Under the pieces are notes generated by a model that had not been told where the DNA came from, did not search any database, and saw only the letters and a list, made by a program, of their open reading frames with translations. Shown piece after piece: positions 34,567-42,973 of a stretch of 64,000 nucleotides of DNA (positions are counted from its first letter, which is position 1; each line of letters starts with the position of its first letter). Location of the stretch: positions 930,001 through 994,000 of the forward strand of contig NC_013530.1 of the NCBI RefSeq assembly GCF_000024965.1, read 5' to 3'. Position numbers and translations under genes: made by a program. The stretch is from Xylanimonas cellulosilytica DSM 15894. Lineage in GTDB: Bacteria; Actinomycetota; Actinomycetes; Actinomycetales; Cellulomonadaceae.

Positions 34567-35729
34567 AGCACGATCTCCGGCACGTCGAGGCGGCGGCCCT
34601 GCGCCGACGAGCGCAGGCCGAGCTCGGCGAGCTGGACGCCGCGGGCTGCGGACAGCAGGTCGTAGCGGTGCGGGCGGCCCGCGGCGACGTCGCGCAGGAA
34701 CTCCTGCCACTGGGCCTTGAACCCGTTCTCGAGCTCGCCGTTGTCGGGCACGGGCAGCCACTGGTCGCGGAACGGCTCGGTGGCGGGCAGGTCGGGGTTC
34801 CACACGGCCTTGGGTGTCACCGACCGGGGCTGGACGACGCAGCCGAAGAGGCCGGCCACGGCCGAGCCGTGGCTGCCGTCCACCTGGAACTCGACCAGCT
34901 CGTCGCGGTGCACACGCACGGCCCACGAGGAGTTGATCTGCGCCACCACCGGGTCTCCGGCGGGGGTGGTGAGGGTGAAGATGCCGTAGGCGGCGTCGTC
35001 GGCGGTGGCGGCGTACGGCTCGCCCCGCTCGTCCCAGCGGGTGGGGACGTGGGTGGCGGTCTGCGTGGTCACCGAGGTGACCCGGCCGACGATGCCCTCG
35101 AGCACGTAGCTCCAGTGCGGGTACATGTCGGTGGACATCGAGCCGCCGTCGGCCCGCCGGTAGTTCCAGGACGGCCGCTGGGCGGGCTGCACGTCCCCCT
35201 CGAAGACCCAGTACCCGAACTCGCCGCGCAGCGACAGGATGCGGCCGAAGAACCCCTCGTCCACGAGGCGGCGCAGCTTGACCAGCCCGGGCAGGTAGAG
35301 CTTGTCGTGCACGACGCCGACGGTCACGCCCGCCTGGGCGCCCAGGCGGGCGAGCTCGACGGCGTCGGCGAGCGTCTCGGCCGTCGGCTTCTCGGTGTAC
35401 ACGTGCTTGCCGGCCTGCAGCGCCTTGGTCAGCGTCTTGACGCGCAGGGAGGTCATCGAGGCGTCGAAGACGACGTCGGTGGCGGGGTCGGCGATGATCC
35501 CGTCCCGGTCGGTGGTCCACTCGGCGACGTCGTGCCGGGCCGCGAGCTCGGCGAGCCGCGCCCCGTCGCGTCCGACGAGCACGGGCTCGACCTGCAGCCG
35601 GGTGCCGTCGGGCAGCAGGACGCCGCCGGCGTCGCGGATCGGCAGGATCGAACGGACGAGGTGCTGGCGGTAGCCCATGCGGCCGGTGACGCCGTTCATG
35701 GCGATCCGCAGGGTTCGGGTGGCGGTCAT
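34563..35729 (-). CDS. Gfo/Idh/MocA oxidoreductase, second copy
   Basis: A 388-residue dehydrogenase-type protein. Its start TLRIAMNGVTGRMGYRQHLVRSIL (about residues 6-29) is a variant Rossmann loop in which GVTGRMG replaces GAGxxG. TEKPTAE (about 112-118) supplies the catalytic-site Lys, and DMYPHWSYVLEGI (about 197-209) corresponds to the substrate region. I chose the ATG at 35729. Operator B2 lies 58 bases upstream. It is divergent from an ABC importer that carries related operators, so the importer probably supplies its substrate. Confidence 0.83.
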   Translation of the reverse strand: MTATRTLRIAMNGVTGRMGYRQHLVRSILPIRDAGGVLLPDGTRLQVEPVLVGRDGARLAELAARHDVAEWTTDRDGIIADPATDVVFDASMTSLRVKTLTKALQAGKHVYTEKPTAETLADAVELARLGAQAGVTVGVVHDKLYLPGLVKLRRLVDEGFFGRILSLRGEFGYWVFEGDVQPAQRPSWNYRRADGGSMSTDMYPHWSYVLEGIVGRVTSVTTQTATHVPTRWDERGEPYAATADDAAYGIFTLTTPAGDPVVAQINSSWAVRVHRDELVEFQVDGSHGSAVAGLFGCVVQPRSVTPKAVWNPDLPATEPFRDQWLPVPDNGELENGFKAQWQEFLRDVAAGRPHRYDLLSAARGVQLAELGLRSSAQGRRLDVPEIVL

Positions 35730-35786
35730 GCTCGCTCCGAGGGTCGGTGGGCCGCTGCTGCGGCCGTGCGGTGGCACTCCCACGAT

Positions 35787-35800
35787 GGAATGCGCTTTCC
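35787..35800. promoter_or_regulatory. AAGCGCTT-type operator B2
   Basis: GGAATGCGCTTTCC lies upstream of the minus-strand oxidoreductase. It matches B1 at 12 of 14 positions (the A-to-T change breaks the left half-site). Confidence 0.6.
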
Positions 35801-35880
35801 GCAGGGTACCGGAGCGGGCGGGATCGTCAAGGCGTCGCCGAGGGCGTACCCTCGCCCGCACGATGTGAACGCTCACATTC

Positions 35881-35894
35881 TTGTAACGATTCAA
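35881..35894. promoter_or_regulatory. LacI-type operator A4
   Basis: TTGTAACGATTCAA is the most symmetric of the four A-type sites. It lies just upstream of the -35 box of the importer promoter, 20 kb away from the rhamnose regulator gene. Confidence 0.72.
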
Positions 35895-35902
35895 GAGGGG
35901 GC

Positions 35903-35933
35903 TTGACGGCTGTTAAGCGCTTTCCCGTACGAT
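35903..35933 (+). promoter_or_regulatory. Promoter of the CUT1 importer with operator B3
   Basis: TTGACG (35903-35908) and TACGAT (35928-35933) are 19 bases apart. The palindrome GTTAAGCGCTTTCC (35912-35925) fills the spacer, where a bound repressor would block the promoter. Confidence 0.6.
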
Positions 35934-35974
35934 CGGCACCGCGCAACCCACGCTGAGCAAGGAGGCTCACTGCA

Positions 35975-37315
35975 ATGAAGCGATCTCTAGTCGGGACCGT
36001 CGGCATGGTGGCCGCGGCGACGATGGTTCTGGCCGCGTGCTCCAGCGGCGCCACCGCCGACGACGGCACCGGCGGCGACACCACGAACGATCCCACCAGC
36101 ACCGCGGCCGACGACCAGCAGCCCGTCACCCTCGTCCTGAACTGGTGGGGCAACGACGACCGTGCCGACCGCTACGAGCAGGCCGTCGACCTCTTCGAGG
36201 CCGAGTACCCCTGGATCACCGTCCAGACCGGCTTCTCGGACTTCCCGTCCTACTGGGAGTCCAAGGCCACCGAGGCCGCGGGCAGGTCCCTGCCCGACGT
36301 CTTCCAGTTCGACTCCGCCTACCTGCGGGAGTACGGCGAGTTCGGCCACATCCTCGACCTGCAGCCGCTCGTCGACGACGGCACCATCGACCTGTCGGGC
36401 TACGACGAGTCCCTCGTGTCCGCCGGCAACCTCGACGGCAAGCAGGTCGCCATCCCGACGTCGACCAACACGCTCGCGATGTTCCTCAACCCCGACGTCA
36501 TCGAGGCCACGGGCGTCGAGTTCCCCGGCGAGGGCTACACCTGGGACGACCTCGACGCCTTCATCCAGGAGGTCGCGGACGCCGACGTCAGCACGGCCGA
36601 CGGCTACAAGATCTACGGCTCCGGCGACTACACGGGCACGTTCTGGTTCTTCCTGCAGCACCTCGTCCAGGAGGGCACCGACCCGTTCACCCAGGACGGC
36701 CAGCTCAACTTCGACGCCGACGACGTCATCGCCTGGCTCGACCTGACGGCCGACCTGCGCGAGGCCGAGGCCCTCTACCCGACCGCGCGCGGCACGGCGG
36801 TCAAGCCCAAGGGCGGTCTGACCATGAACGAGGCCGGCTCGGAGATGTCGTGGGACAACTTCCTCGCCGGCTACGTGGCCGACTCGGGCAAGGACAACAT
36901 CGCGATCCTGCCGATCCCGGCGGGCACGGACGGGACGAGCAACTTCTTCCGCCCGTCCATGCACCTCGCGGCGGGCGCCAACACCGAGCACCCGCACGAG
37001 GCGGGCCTGCTGATCAACTTCCTCCTCACCGACCCTGAGGTGGGCGCGATCTTCGGCACCTCCAAGGGCGTCCCGGGCGACAAGGCCCAGCGGGACGCCA
37101 TCGAGGCGGAGGAGGGCTCGGTCGACGCGCTCGTCATCGCCTACGAGGAGCAGGTCGGCGAGACCGAGACGACGACGGCACCGATCCCCGTCAAGGGGTT
37201 CGGCACCATCGAGGCCTCGTGGCTGACCCTGTCCGAGGAGCTCGGCAACGGCCTGATCACCCCGGCGGACTTCGCGGACCGCTGGTTCGCCGAGGTCGCG
37301 AACGCCGTCGGCTGA
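35975..37315 (+). CDS. CUT1 sugar-binding lipoprotein
   Basis: A 446-residue extracellular solute-binding protein of family 1. The lipobox is LAAC with Cys22, followed by a Thr/Asp-rich linker to about residue 50. The mature part begins VTLVLNWWGNDDRADRYEQAV, typical of oligosaccharide binders. It is the first gene of a four-gene import operon. A perfect 16-base-stem hairpin separates it from the permease genes. The sugar bound is unknown; the shared operators point to the same inducer as the neighbouring oxidoreductases. Confidence 0.87.
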   Translation: MKRSLVGTVGMVAAATMVLAACSSGATADDGTGGDTTNDPTSTAADDQQPVTLVLNWWGNDDRADRYEQAVDLFEAEYPWITVQTGFSDFPSYWESKATEAAGRSLPDVFQFDSAYLREYGEFGHILDLQPLVDDGTIDLSGYDESLVSAGNLDGKQVAIPTSTNTLAMFLNPDVIEATGVEFPGEGYTWDDLDAFIQEVADADVSTADGYKIYGSGDYTGTFWFFLQHLVQEGTDPFTQDGQLNFDADDVIAWLDLTADLREAEALYPTARGTAVKPKGGLTMNEAGSEMSWDNFLAGYVADSGKDNIAILPIPAGTDGTSNFFRPSMHLAAGANTEHPHEAGLLINFLLTDPEVGAIFGTSKGVPGDKAQRDAIEAEEGSVDALVIAYEEQVGETETTTAPIPVKGFGTIEASWLTLSEELGNGLITPADFADRWFAEVANAVG

Positions 37316-37323
37316 CCTGCCCC

Positions 37324-37360
37324 GTCCCGCGTGCGGCGCCTGGCGCGCCGCACGCGGGAC
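37324..37360. terminator. Perfect 16-base-stem hairpin between binding protein and permease
   Basis: GTCCCGCGTGCGGCGC (37324-37339) pairs perfectly with its complement (37345-37360) around a 5-base loop. It lies inside the operon, so it more likely protects the binding-protein mRNA or attenuates the downstream genes than ends all transcription. Confidence 0.7.
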
Positions 37361-37405
37361 CGCGCAGCACCGCGCACCCACGACCGCGCACCCCGAGGAC
37401 CCGTG

Positions 37406-38365
37406 ATGACGATGACCATGCCCACGCACGTCGGCGACACCGCGCAGGACGCGCCCGTGGCGCCGCCGCGCAAGCGCCGGCACCGCGGCCGCGACGTCGC
37501 GGCCGGGTACGCCTTCCTGACCCCCTGGCTGCTGGGATTCTTCCTGCTCACCGCCGGGCCGATGGTGGCGTCGCTCTACCTGGCGTTCACCGACTACAAC
37601 CTGTTCGCGCCACCGCAGTGGATCGGCCTGGACAACTTCACGCGCCTGCTCGGCGACCCGGACTACCACCAGGCGTGGAAGGTCACCGGGACGTACGTGC
37701 TCCTCGGCACGCCGATCAAGCTCGCCTCGGCGCTCGCCGTCGCGATGCTGCTCAACAACCGGTTCCGCGGCAAGGGCTTCTACCGCTCCGCGTTCTACCT
37801 GCCCTCGCTCGTCGGGGCGAGCGTGTCGATCGCCATCGTCTGGAAGGCGATGTTCATCGACAACGGCCCCGTGGACACCGTGCAGCAGTTCTTCGGCCTG
37901 CCGGCCGGTGGCTGGGTGGGGCAGCCCGACCGCAGCATGCCGATGCTCATCCTGCTGACGGTCTGGCAGTTCGGTGCGCCCATGGTCATCTTCCTGGCCG
38001 GGCTCAAGCAGGTCCCGGCCGAGCTGTACGAGGCGGCCTCCGTCGACGGTGCGGGCCCGTGGCGCAAGTTCACGCGCATCACGATCCCGATGCTCTCGCC
38101 GGTGCTGTTCTTCAACCTGCTGCTCGAGACGATCCACGCGTTCCAGATCTTCAACTCCGCGTACATCATCTCCTCGGGCACCGGCGGGCCGGCCCGCTCC
38201 ACCCTCTTCTACACGCTGTACCTCTACTTCCGCGGGTTCCGCGACTTCGACATGGGCTACGCCTCCGCGATGGCCTGGGTGCTGGTGCTCGCCATCGGCA
38301 TCGTCACCGTCATCTTCTTCCGCAGCTCCAAGCTGTGGGTGCACTACTCGGGGGAGAGCCGATGA
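37406..38365 (+). CDS. CUT1 ABC permease, MalF-like
   Basis: A 319-residue binding-protein-dependent permease with six helices. The first follows AAGYAFLTPWLLGFFLL (about residues 32-48). The EAA loop is ELYEAASVDGAGPWRKFTRITIPMLSPV (about 209-236), which contacts the ATPase. The ATG at 37406 comes after GAGGAC. It overlaps the next permease start by four bases (ATGA). Confidence 0.88.
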   Translation: MTMTMPTHVGDTAQDAPVAPPRKRRHRGRDVAAGYAFLTPWLLGFFLLTAGPMVASLYLAFTDYNLFAPPQWIGLDNFTRLLGDPDYHQAWKVTGTYVLLGTPIKLASALAVAMLLNNRFRGKGFYRSAFYLPSLVGASVSIAIVWKAMFIDNGPVDTVQQFFGLPAGGWVGQPDRSMPMLILLTVWQFGAPMVIFLAGLKQVPAELYEAASVDGAGPWRKFTRITIPMLSPVLFFNLLLETIHAFQIFNSAYIISSGTGGPARSTLFYTLYLYFRGFRDFDMGYASAMAWVLVLAIGIVTVIFFRSSKLWVHYSGESR

Positions 38366-39288
38366 GCGCAGCACAGGCGGGCACCGCCGTCGCCGACCCA
38401 CGCACGCGGGTGGACCTCGCCCACTCGGCGAAGCTGCACCACCAGGCGCAGGTGCGATCGCGCCTCAAGGAGGCCGTGTTCCACGTCCTGGTGCTCGCCG
38501 TCGTCGCCGTGGTGCTCTACCCCGCCGTGTGGATGGTGGCGTCGGCGTTCAAGCCGTCGGCCGAGATCGTCGGCAACGTGGACATCTGGCCGACGCACGC
38601 GTCCCTGGACAACTTCCGCAAGGCGCTCGCCGGCATCGGCGGGGTCTCGTTCTGGACGTTCTTCCAGAACTCGGTGCTCCTCGCCGTCGGCTCCGTCATC
38701 GGCATCACGGCGTCCTGCTCGCTGACGGCCTACGCGTTCGCGCGGATCACGTTCCCGGGCCGCGACGCGTTCTTCGTGCTCATGATCGGCACGCTGCTGC
38801 TGCCGTTCCACGTCGTGATCATCCCGCAGTACATCGTGTTCAACACGCTCGGCCTGGTGAACACGTTCGTGCCGCTGCTGATCGGCAAGTTCCTCGCCGC
38901 CGACGCGTTCTTCGTGTTCCTCATGGTGCAGTTCATGCGCAACCTGCCCCGCGAGCTCGACGAGGCAGCGCGGATCGACGGCGCGGGCCACGGGCGGATC
39001 TTCCTCTCGATCATGCTGCCGCTCATGAAGCCCGCCCTCGTGACCAGCTCGATCTTCGCGTTCATCTGGTCCTGGAACGACTTCTTCGGGCCGCTGCTCT
39101 ACCTCAAGAGCCCGGGCACCTACACGCTGCCCATCGCGCTGCGGCTCTTCGTCGACCAGACCTCCGTGTCCGACTACGGCGCGCAGATGGCGATGGCGGT
39201 GCTCGCCCTGGTCCCGGTGCTGCTGTTCTTCCTCGTCTTCCAGCGGTATCTGGTCGAGGGCGTGGCCACGCAGGGCCTCAAGGGCTGA
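38362..39288 (+). CDS. CUT1 ABC permease, MalG-like
   Basis: A 308-residue partner permease with six helices and an EAA loop ELDEAARIDGAGHGRIFLSIMLPLMKPA (about residues 197-224). A cytoplasmic N-terminus of about 35 residues precedes the first helix. No ATPase gene is in the operon; CUT1 importers of actinobacteria usually share one MsiK-type ATPase encoded elsewhere. Confidence 0.88.
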   Translation: MSAAQAGTAVADPRTRVDLAHSAKLHHQAQVRSRLKEAVFHVLVLAVVAVVLYPAVWMVASAFKPSAEIVGNVDIWPTHASLDNFRKALAGIGGVSFWTFFQNSVLLAVGSVIGITASCSLTAYAFARITFPGRDAFFVLMIGTLLLPFHVVIIPQYIVFNTLGLVNTFVPLLIGKFLAADAFFVFLMVQFMRNLPRELDEAARIDGAGHGRIFLSIMLPLMKPALVTSSIFAFIWSWNDFFGPLLYLKSPGTYTLPIALRLFVDQTSVSDYGAQMAMAVLALVPVLLFFLVFQRYLVEGVATQGLKG

Positions 39289-39291
39289 GCC

Positions 39292-39876
39292 GTGGGCCGC
39301 CGCACCGGGGAGGACCGTGCCGTGCTCGGCGCGGGAGCGTTCGGGCTGTTCGCCGAGATGCTGCTCGTCGGGCTGGCAGTGTCCGTGCTGAGCCTGGCCG
39401 CCGTGACCGCGCTGCCCGCCGTCGCGGCGGGGGTCGCCCACGTGCGGCGGCACCTGCACGGCAGGCCCGACGGCGTCGCCGACCTGGGCCGGGACTTCCT
39501 CGCCGCACTGCGCGGCGGGTGGGTGTCGTGGGTCGCGGCCGTCGTCGTGCTCGTCGTGCTCGCCTTCAACGTGGCGGCGGGCGCGAGTGGCGCCGTGCCC
39601 GGCGGGACGGGCGTCGTGGTGGTCACCTGCGCGGTGACGGCCGTGGTGGTCGTCGCGCTCCTGCGCGCCGCGGCCCGCTGGACGCCGGGAGCACGCTGGC
39701 GGGGCCTCCTGTCGGCCGGGGCACGTGCGGCGTACGACGACGTCGCGGGCTCGGCGCTGCTGCTGCTCGCCGTCGGGCTGAGCTGTCTGGTCGTGTGGAT
39801 GTTCGCGCCGCTCGTCGTGCTCGTCCCGGGCCTGCTGTGCTTCGCGACGGTGGCGGTCGAGGCGCGGGCGCGCTGA
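39292..39876 (+). CDS. YesL/DUF624-like membrane protein
   Basis: A 194-residue protein with about four helices. The segment LAAVTALPAVAAGVAHVRRHLHG (about residues 35-57) matches the DUF624 (YesL) pattern. Such proteins are usually encoded with CUT1 sugar importers, as here, and are thought to be accessory membrane proteins with no proven role. The GTG start lies three bases after the permease stop. Confidence 0.7.
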   Translation: MGRRTGEDRAVLGAGAFGLFAEMLLVGLAVSVLSLAAVTALPAVAAGVAHVRRHLHGRPDGVADLGRDFLAALRGGWVSWVAAVVVLVVLAFNVAAGASGAVPGGTGVVVVTCAVTAVVVVALLRAAARWTPGARWRGLLSAGARAAYDDVAGSALLLLAVGLSCLVVWMFAPLVVLVPGLLCFATVAVEARAR

Positions 39877-40004
39877 CCGCCGGGCGAGCCTCGGGAGGGC
39901 CCGCCCTCGCGCGGCGCCGTCGCACGGATCCGACAACTCCGCGTGCCGCGGCTTGGACGTAGGACGCTATCCGCCGACCGTCAGGGTCTGCCACGGTTGT
40001 GCAC

Positions 40005-40631
40005 ATGTCACAATCCCTCTCCGTCGTCCCAGCCGCGCCCACGCGGTTCCGCACGCTCGTCGAGGTCCTTCCCGCGGGCCGGGCCCGTGCGGTCACCGCC
40101 GTCGTCCTCGGCGCCTTCGTCGTCGCCGCCGTCGGGCAGGTCGCCGTGCCCCTGTGGTTCACACCCGTCCCGCTGAGCCTCGGCACCCTGGCCGTGCTCG
40201 GCGTCGGCGCCGCGCTCGGCCCGCGCCTCGCCGCCGCCTCGATCGGCCTGTTCGCCGTCGCCGGCGTGCTCGGCGCCCCCGCCTTCGCCGGCGGCGCCAG
40301 CGGCTGGGCGTTCGCGTCCTTCGGCTACATCCTCGGCTACCTGCCCGCCGCCGTGCTCATGGGTCGCCTGGCCCGCACGGGCCGCGACCGCTCCGTGTGG
40401 CGGACGTTCCTCGGCGCGCTCCTGGCATCCACGCTGGTCTACGCCGTCGGCGCCCCCTGGCTCGCCGTCTACGCCCACCTCGGCGTCCAGGACGCGCTGG
40501 CCCTCGGCGTCACGCCGTTCCTCGTCGGCGACGCCATCAAGGCCGCCATCGTCTCCGTGGCGTTGCCGGGCCTGTGGGCCGCACAGCGCTTCGTCGCTCA
40601 GTCCCGCACCTCGGGCAACCCGACGGCGTAG
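40005..40631 (+). CDS. bioY: Biotin transporter S-component BioY
   Basis: A 208-residue membrane protein with six helices. The family segment FTPVPLSLGTLAVLGVGAALGPRLAAASIGLFAVAGVLGAPAFAGG (about residues 53-98) and GYILGYLPAAVLMG are diagnostic of BioY, the substrate-binding part of the biotin ECF transporter. The ATG at 40005 gives MSQSLS; a GTG lies two codons earlier. The last 34 bases overlap the 3' end of the convergent reductase gene. No bioM/bioN genes are adjacent. Confidence 0.88.
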   Translation: MSQSLSVVPAAPTRFRTLVEVLPAGRARAVTAVVLGAFVVAAVGQVAVPLWFTPVPLSLGTLAVLGVGAALGPRLAAASIGLFAVAGVLGAPAFAGGASGWAFASFGYILGYLPAAVLMGRLARTGRDRSVWRTFLGALLASTLVYAVGAPWLAVYAHLGVQDALALGVTPFLVGDAIKAAIVSVALPGLWAAQRFVAQSRTSGNPTA

Positions 40632-41197
40632 CGGCAGGCGAGCACCCCCGTCGTCGTCGGCACCGCCTCGACGAGGTGCAGGCCCTTGCGGTGCTCGTCG
40701 GCGAACAGCCGGTGGCCCGACCCGAGCAGGATCGGGTAGATCAGCAGCACGTACTCGTCGACCAGCCCGACGGCGTCGAGCGACGAGACGAGCTCCCCGC
40801 TGCCCAGCACCGTGAGCGTGCCCTCCCACGCGTCCTTGAGCCGGCGGACCGTGGAGTGGGCGTCGCCCACGTGCAGCGTGCTGTTCGGGTAGCGCAGGGA
40901 CGTCGAGCCGTCGCGACTCACCACGTGCTTGGGCGCGCCCACGAGGGCGTCGGTGTACGGGTTCGGCTCCTCGACGGCCGTCCAGTGCCGCAGCAGGTCC
41001 ACATAGGTGCGCCCGCCCAGCAGCAGCCCCGTGCTCGCCGCCATCGCCGCACCCGCGAACCGGGCCAGCACGTCGTCGTCGTAGCCCACCGCCCAGCCGC
41101 CGTGCACGAACCCGCCGCGCGTGTCCTCGTCCGCCCGCCCCGGCGCCTGCATGACGCCGTCGAGCGTGATCGCCTCGTAGACGGTGATCGTCCCCAT
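40598..41197 (-). CDS. RibD C-terminal-like dihydrofolate reductase family protein
   Basis: A 199-residue protein of the RibD_C family often called dihydrofolate reductase. It starts MGTITVYEAITLDGVMQAP. Family features are LLLGGRTYVDLLRHW (about residues 58-72), KHVVSR, LTVLGSGELVSSL (about 127-139) and DEYVLLIYPILLGSGHRLF (about 147-165). It probably binds NADPH and reduces an unknown substrate. The ATG at 41197 follows GGAGGGG; the longer frame overlaps the divergent gene and is not used. Confidence 0.85.
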   Translation of the reverse strand: MGTITVYEAITLDGVMQAPGRADEDTRGGFVHGGWAVGYDDDVLARFAGAAMAASTGLLLGGRTYVDLLRHWTAVEEPNPYTDALVGAPKHVVSRDGSTSLRYPNSTLHVGDAHSTVRRLKDAWEGTLTVLGSGELVSSLDAVGLVDEYVLLIYPILLGSGHRLFADEHRKGLHLVEAVPTTTGVLACRYAVGLPEVRD

Positions 41198-41302
41198 GAC
41201 CCCTCCCCATCGCGAGCTCTCCGACCAGCCTCCCAGGATCGCCCCGGTCGGCGCATGATGGAAGGACCACTGTCGGCAGGGAAGACGGCGAGGAGGACGG
41301 CG

Positions 41303-41785
41303 ATGAAGGCGAAGGTGGGAGACCGCATCGTGCGGGCGTCGGGCAAGGTCGACGGCGCGGTGCGGCACGGAGAGATCACCGGTGTGGAGCGGGCCGACGG
41401 CACCCCGCCGTACCGGGTGCGCTGGCAGGACACGGGGGAGGAGTCGCTCGTCTTCCCGGGCAGCGACTGCGTCGTCGCGCCAGGGGAGCCGGCGGAGGCA
41501 CCGCAGGAGATCGGGCACCCGCACAGCCGCACGTGGACGGTGCAGGTGACGATGCTCGAGTCGGGGGCCAGCACGACGGCGGAGGCCACGCTCGTGGCCG
41601 GCGACGTCGGCAGCCTGCGCGGGGTCGGCCACGCCCGCAAGGACCCGGCCGACGCGGCGCTCGCCGTCGTCGGCGACGAGATCGCGGCCGGGCGGGCGCT
41701 GCGGCGTCTGGCCGACGCGCTGCTCGGGCAGGCGGAGGCGGACATCACCGCGTCGACGGGGGTCGCCGGGCACGTGCACCGCTGA
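41303..41785 (+). CDS. DUF1918 plus DUF1876 fusion protein
   Basis: A 160-residue protein. Residues 1-60 (MKAKVGDRIVRASGKVDGAVRHGEI, YRVRWQDTGEESLVFPG) form the DUF1918 SH3-like domain. Residues about 75-150 (RTWTVQVTMLESGASTTAEATL, GVGHARKDPADAALAVVGDEIAAGRALRRLADALL) form DUF1876. Both are small actinobacterial domains that usually occur in separate proteins; function unknown. The ATG follows GAGGACGGCG. Confidence 0.85.
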   Translation: MKAKVGDRIVRASGKVDGAVRHGEITGVERADGTPPYRVRWQDTGEESLVFPGSDCVVAPGEPAEAPQEIGHPHSRTWTVQVTMLESGASTTAEATLVAGDVGSLRGVGHARKDPADAALAVVGDEIAAGRALRRLADALLGQAEADITASTGVAGHVHR

Positions 41786-41897
41786 CGGGGGACGGCCCGG
41801 CCGGCGACTCAGCCGAGTCCTCGGTCGGCCGAGCCTGCGGTTCCGCTCCGGGCGGGTGCCTCGTTCCTCGGCCCTCACCCTGCGCTGCACCTCCGGC

Positions 41898-42545
41898 TCA
41901 GCCGAGCAGAGCGGCGCCGTACTTGAGGAGGACGACGGCGATCGTCGCGATCAGCCACGCCGCGAGGAGGTAGCCCAGGCCGCCGCTGCGCACCACCGAC
42001 ATGGCGACGCGCTGTACGCGCGGTGGCCAGCGGAGGTTGTCGTCGAGGATGTTGAGGTGCAGCATCGAGAAGAACACGACGGTGGTCGCGAGCTGCACGG
42101 TCAGGCACCAGACGCACAGGGCGCCGATGGTGAAGACGGCCTCGAAGAACAGCCAGTAGGCGAACACGAACCCGAACAGGTACATCGTCTGCGCGGAGAT
42201 CATGAACCAGCGGGGGAATCGCATCCCGCTCAGGCCGAGCACCGCGATGGTGATGACCACCGGCTCGGCGGCGATGCCCAGGAACGCGTTGGGGAACCCG
42301 AACAGCGACGCCTGCCACGACAGGGCCACCTGGGAGCACGAGAACACGGTGCCGAGGTCGCACGCGAAGGTGGCGTCGGGGTTCGCGGCGAGAGTGACCG
42401 CCTCGCTCGAGAGCACGAACGCCGCGACCAGCGAGATGAGCGCGCCCACGAGCATCTCGCCGAAGAGCCACCGGCGGGAGTGGAAGAACCCCTGAGGGCG
42501 CTCGTCGACGAGGTCGGTGCCGTCCGGGACGCGTGCGCTGGTCAC
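41898..42545 (-). CDS. Vitamin K epoxide reductase family protein
   Basis: A 215-residue membrane protein with about five helices. It has four key cysteines: the loop pair Cys62 and Cys70 and the active-site CVWC (Cys144/Cys147) at the end of a helix. This is the bacterial VKOR pattern, which reoxidises thiol-disulfide exchange proteins in the envelope using quinone. No DsbA-like gene is adjacent. It starts with GTG at 42545. Confidence 0.88.
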   Translation of the reverse strand: MTSARVPDGTDLVDERPQGFFHSRRWLFGEMLVGALISLVAAFVLSSEAVTLAANPDATFACDLGTVFSCSQVALSWQASLFGFPNAFLGIAAEPVVITIAVLGLSGMRFPRWFMISAQTMYLFGFVFAYWLFFEAVFTIGALCVWCLTVQLATTVVFFSMLHLNILDDNLRWPPRVQRVAMSVVRSGGLGYLLAAWLIATIAVVLLKYGAALLG

Positions 42546-42580
42546 GGGGGTCAGGCTAGCGGCCGCGCCCGGTCCGCGCG

Positions 42581-42973
42581 TCAGCCCGTCTCTGGCAGGT
42601 CGTACGCGGCCTTGACGACCAGCACGGGTGCGGCCGCGTCGAGCAGCACGCGCTGCGTCGTCGTCCCCATGACGAACGTGCCCTGGTTGGAGCGCTTGCG
42701 GGCGCCGACGACGACGAGGGTCGCGTGCAGGGCGTCCGCGGCGTCGAGGATCGCGTCGCTGGGCTCGGCGTCCGGGGCGCGGAAGGTCACGGCCGGCGCC
42801 GCCAGGCCGGCGGGCAGGTCCGCGAGCTGGGCCGCGAGCGAGGGCGGTGGCGCGTCGCCGGGGTTGAGCACGAGCACCGCGAGGGGGAGGCGGCGGCGGG
42901 CCGCCTCCGCGATGCCCGCCCGGAGCGCGGCCTCGCCGTGGGGGGAGTCGTTGCAGGCCACCAGGACGGTCAT
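42581..42973 (-). CDS. Universal stress protein A family
   Basis: A 130-residue single-domain UspA-like protein. It starts MTVLVACNDSPHGEAALRAGIAEA and ends with LVVVGARKRSNQGTFVMGTTTQRVLLDAAAPVLVVK. The GARKRSNQGTFVMGTTTQ segment is a variant of the G2xG9xGS nucleotide-binding loop. It overlaps the IclR gene by the ATGA pattern, so the two are one transcript. Confidence 0.82.
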   Translation of the reverse strand: MTVLVACNDSPHGEAALRAGIAEAARRRLPLAVLVLNPGDAPPPSLAAQLADLPAGLAAPAVTFRAPDAEPSDAILDAADALHATLVVVGARKRSNQGTFVMGTTTQRVLLDAAAPVLVVKAAYDLPETG

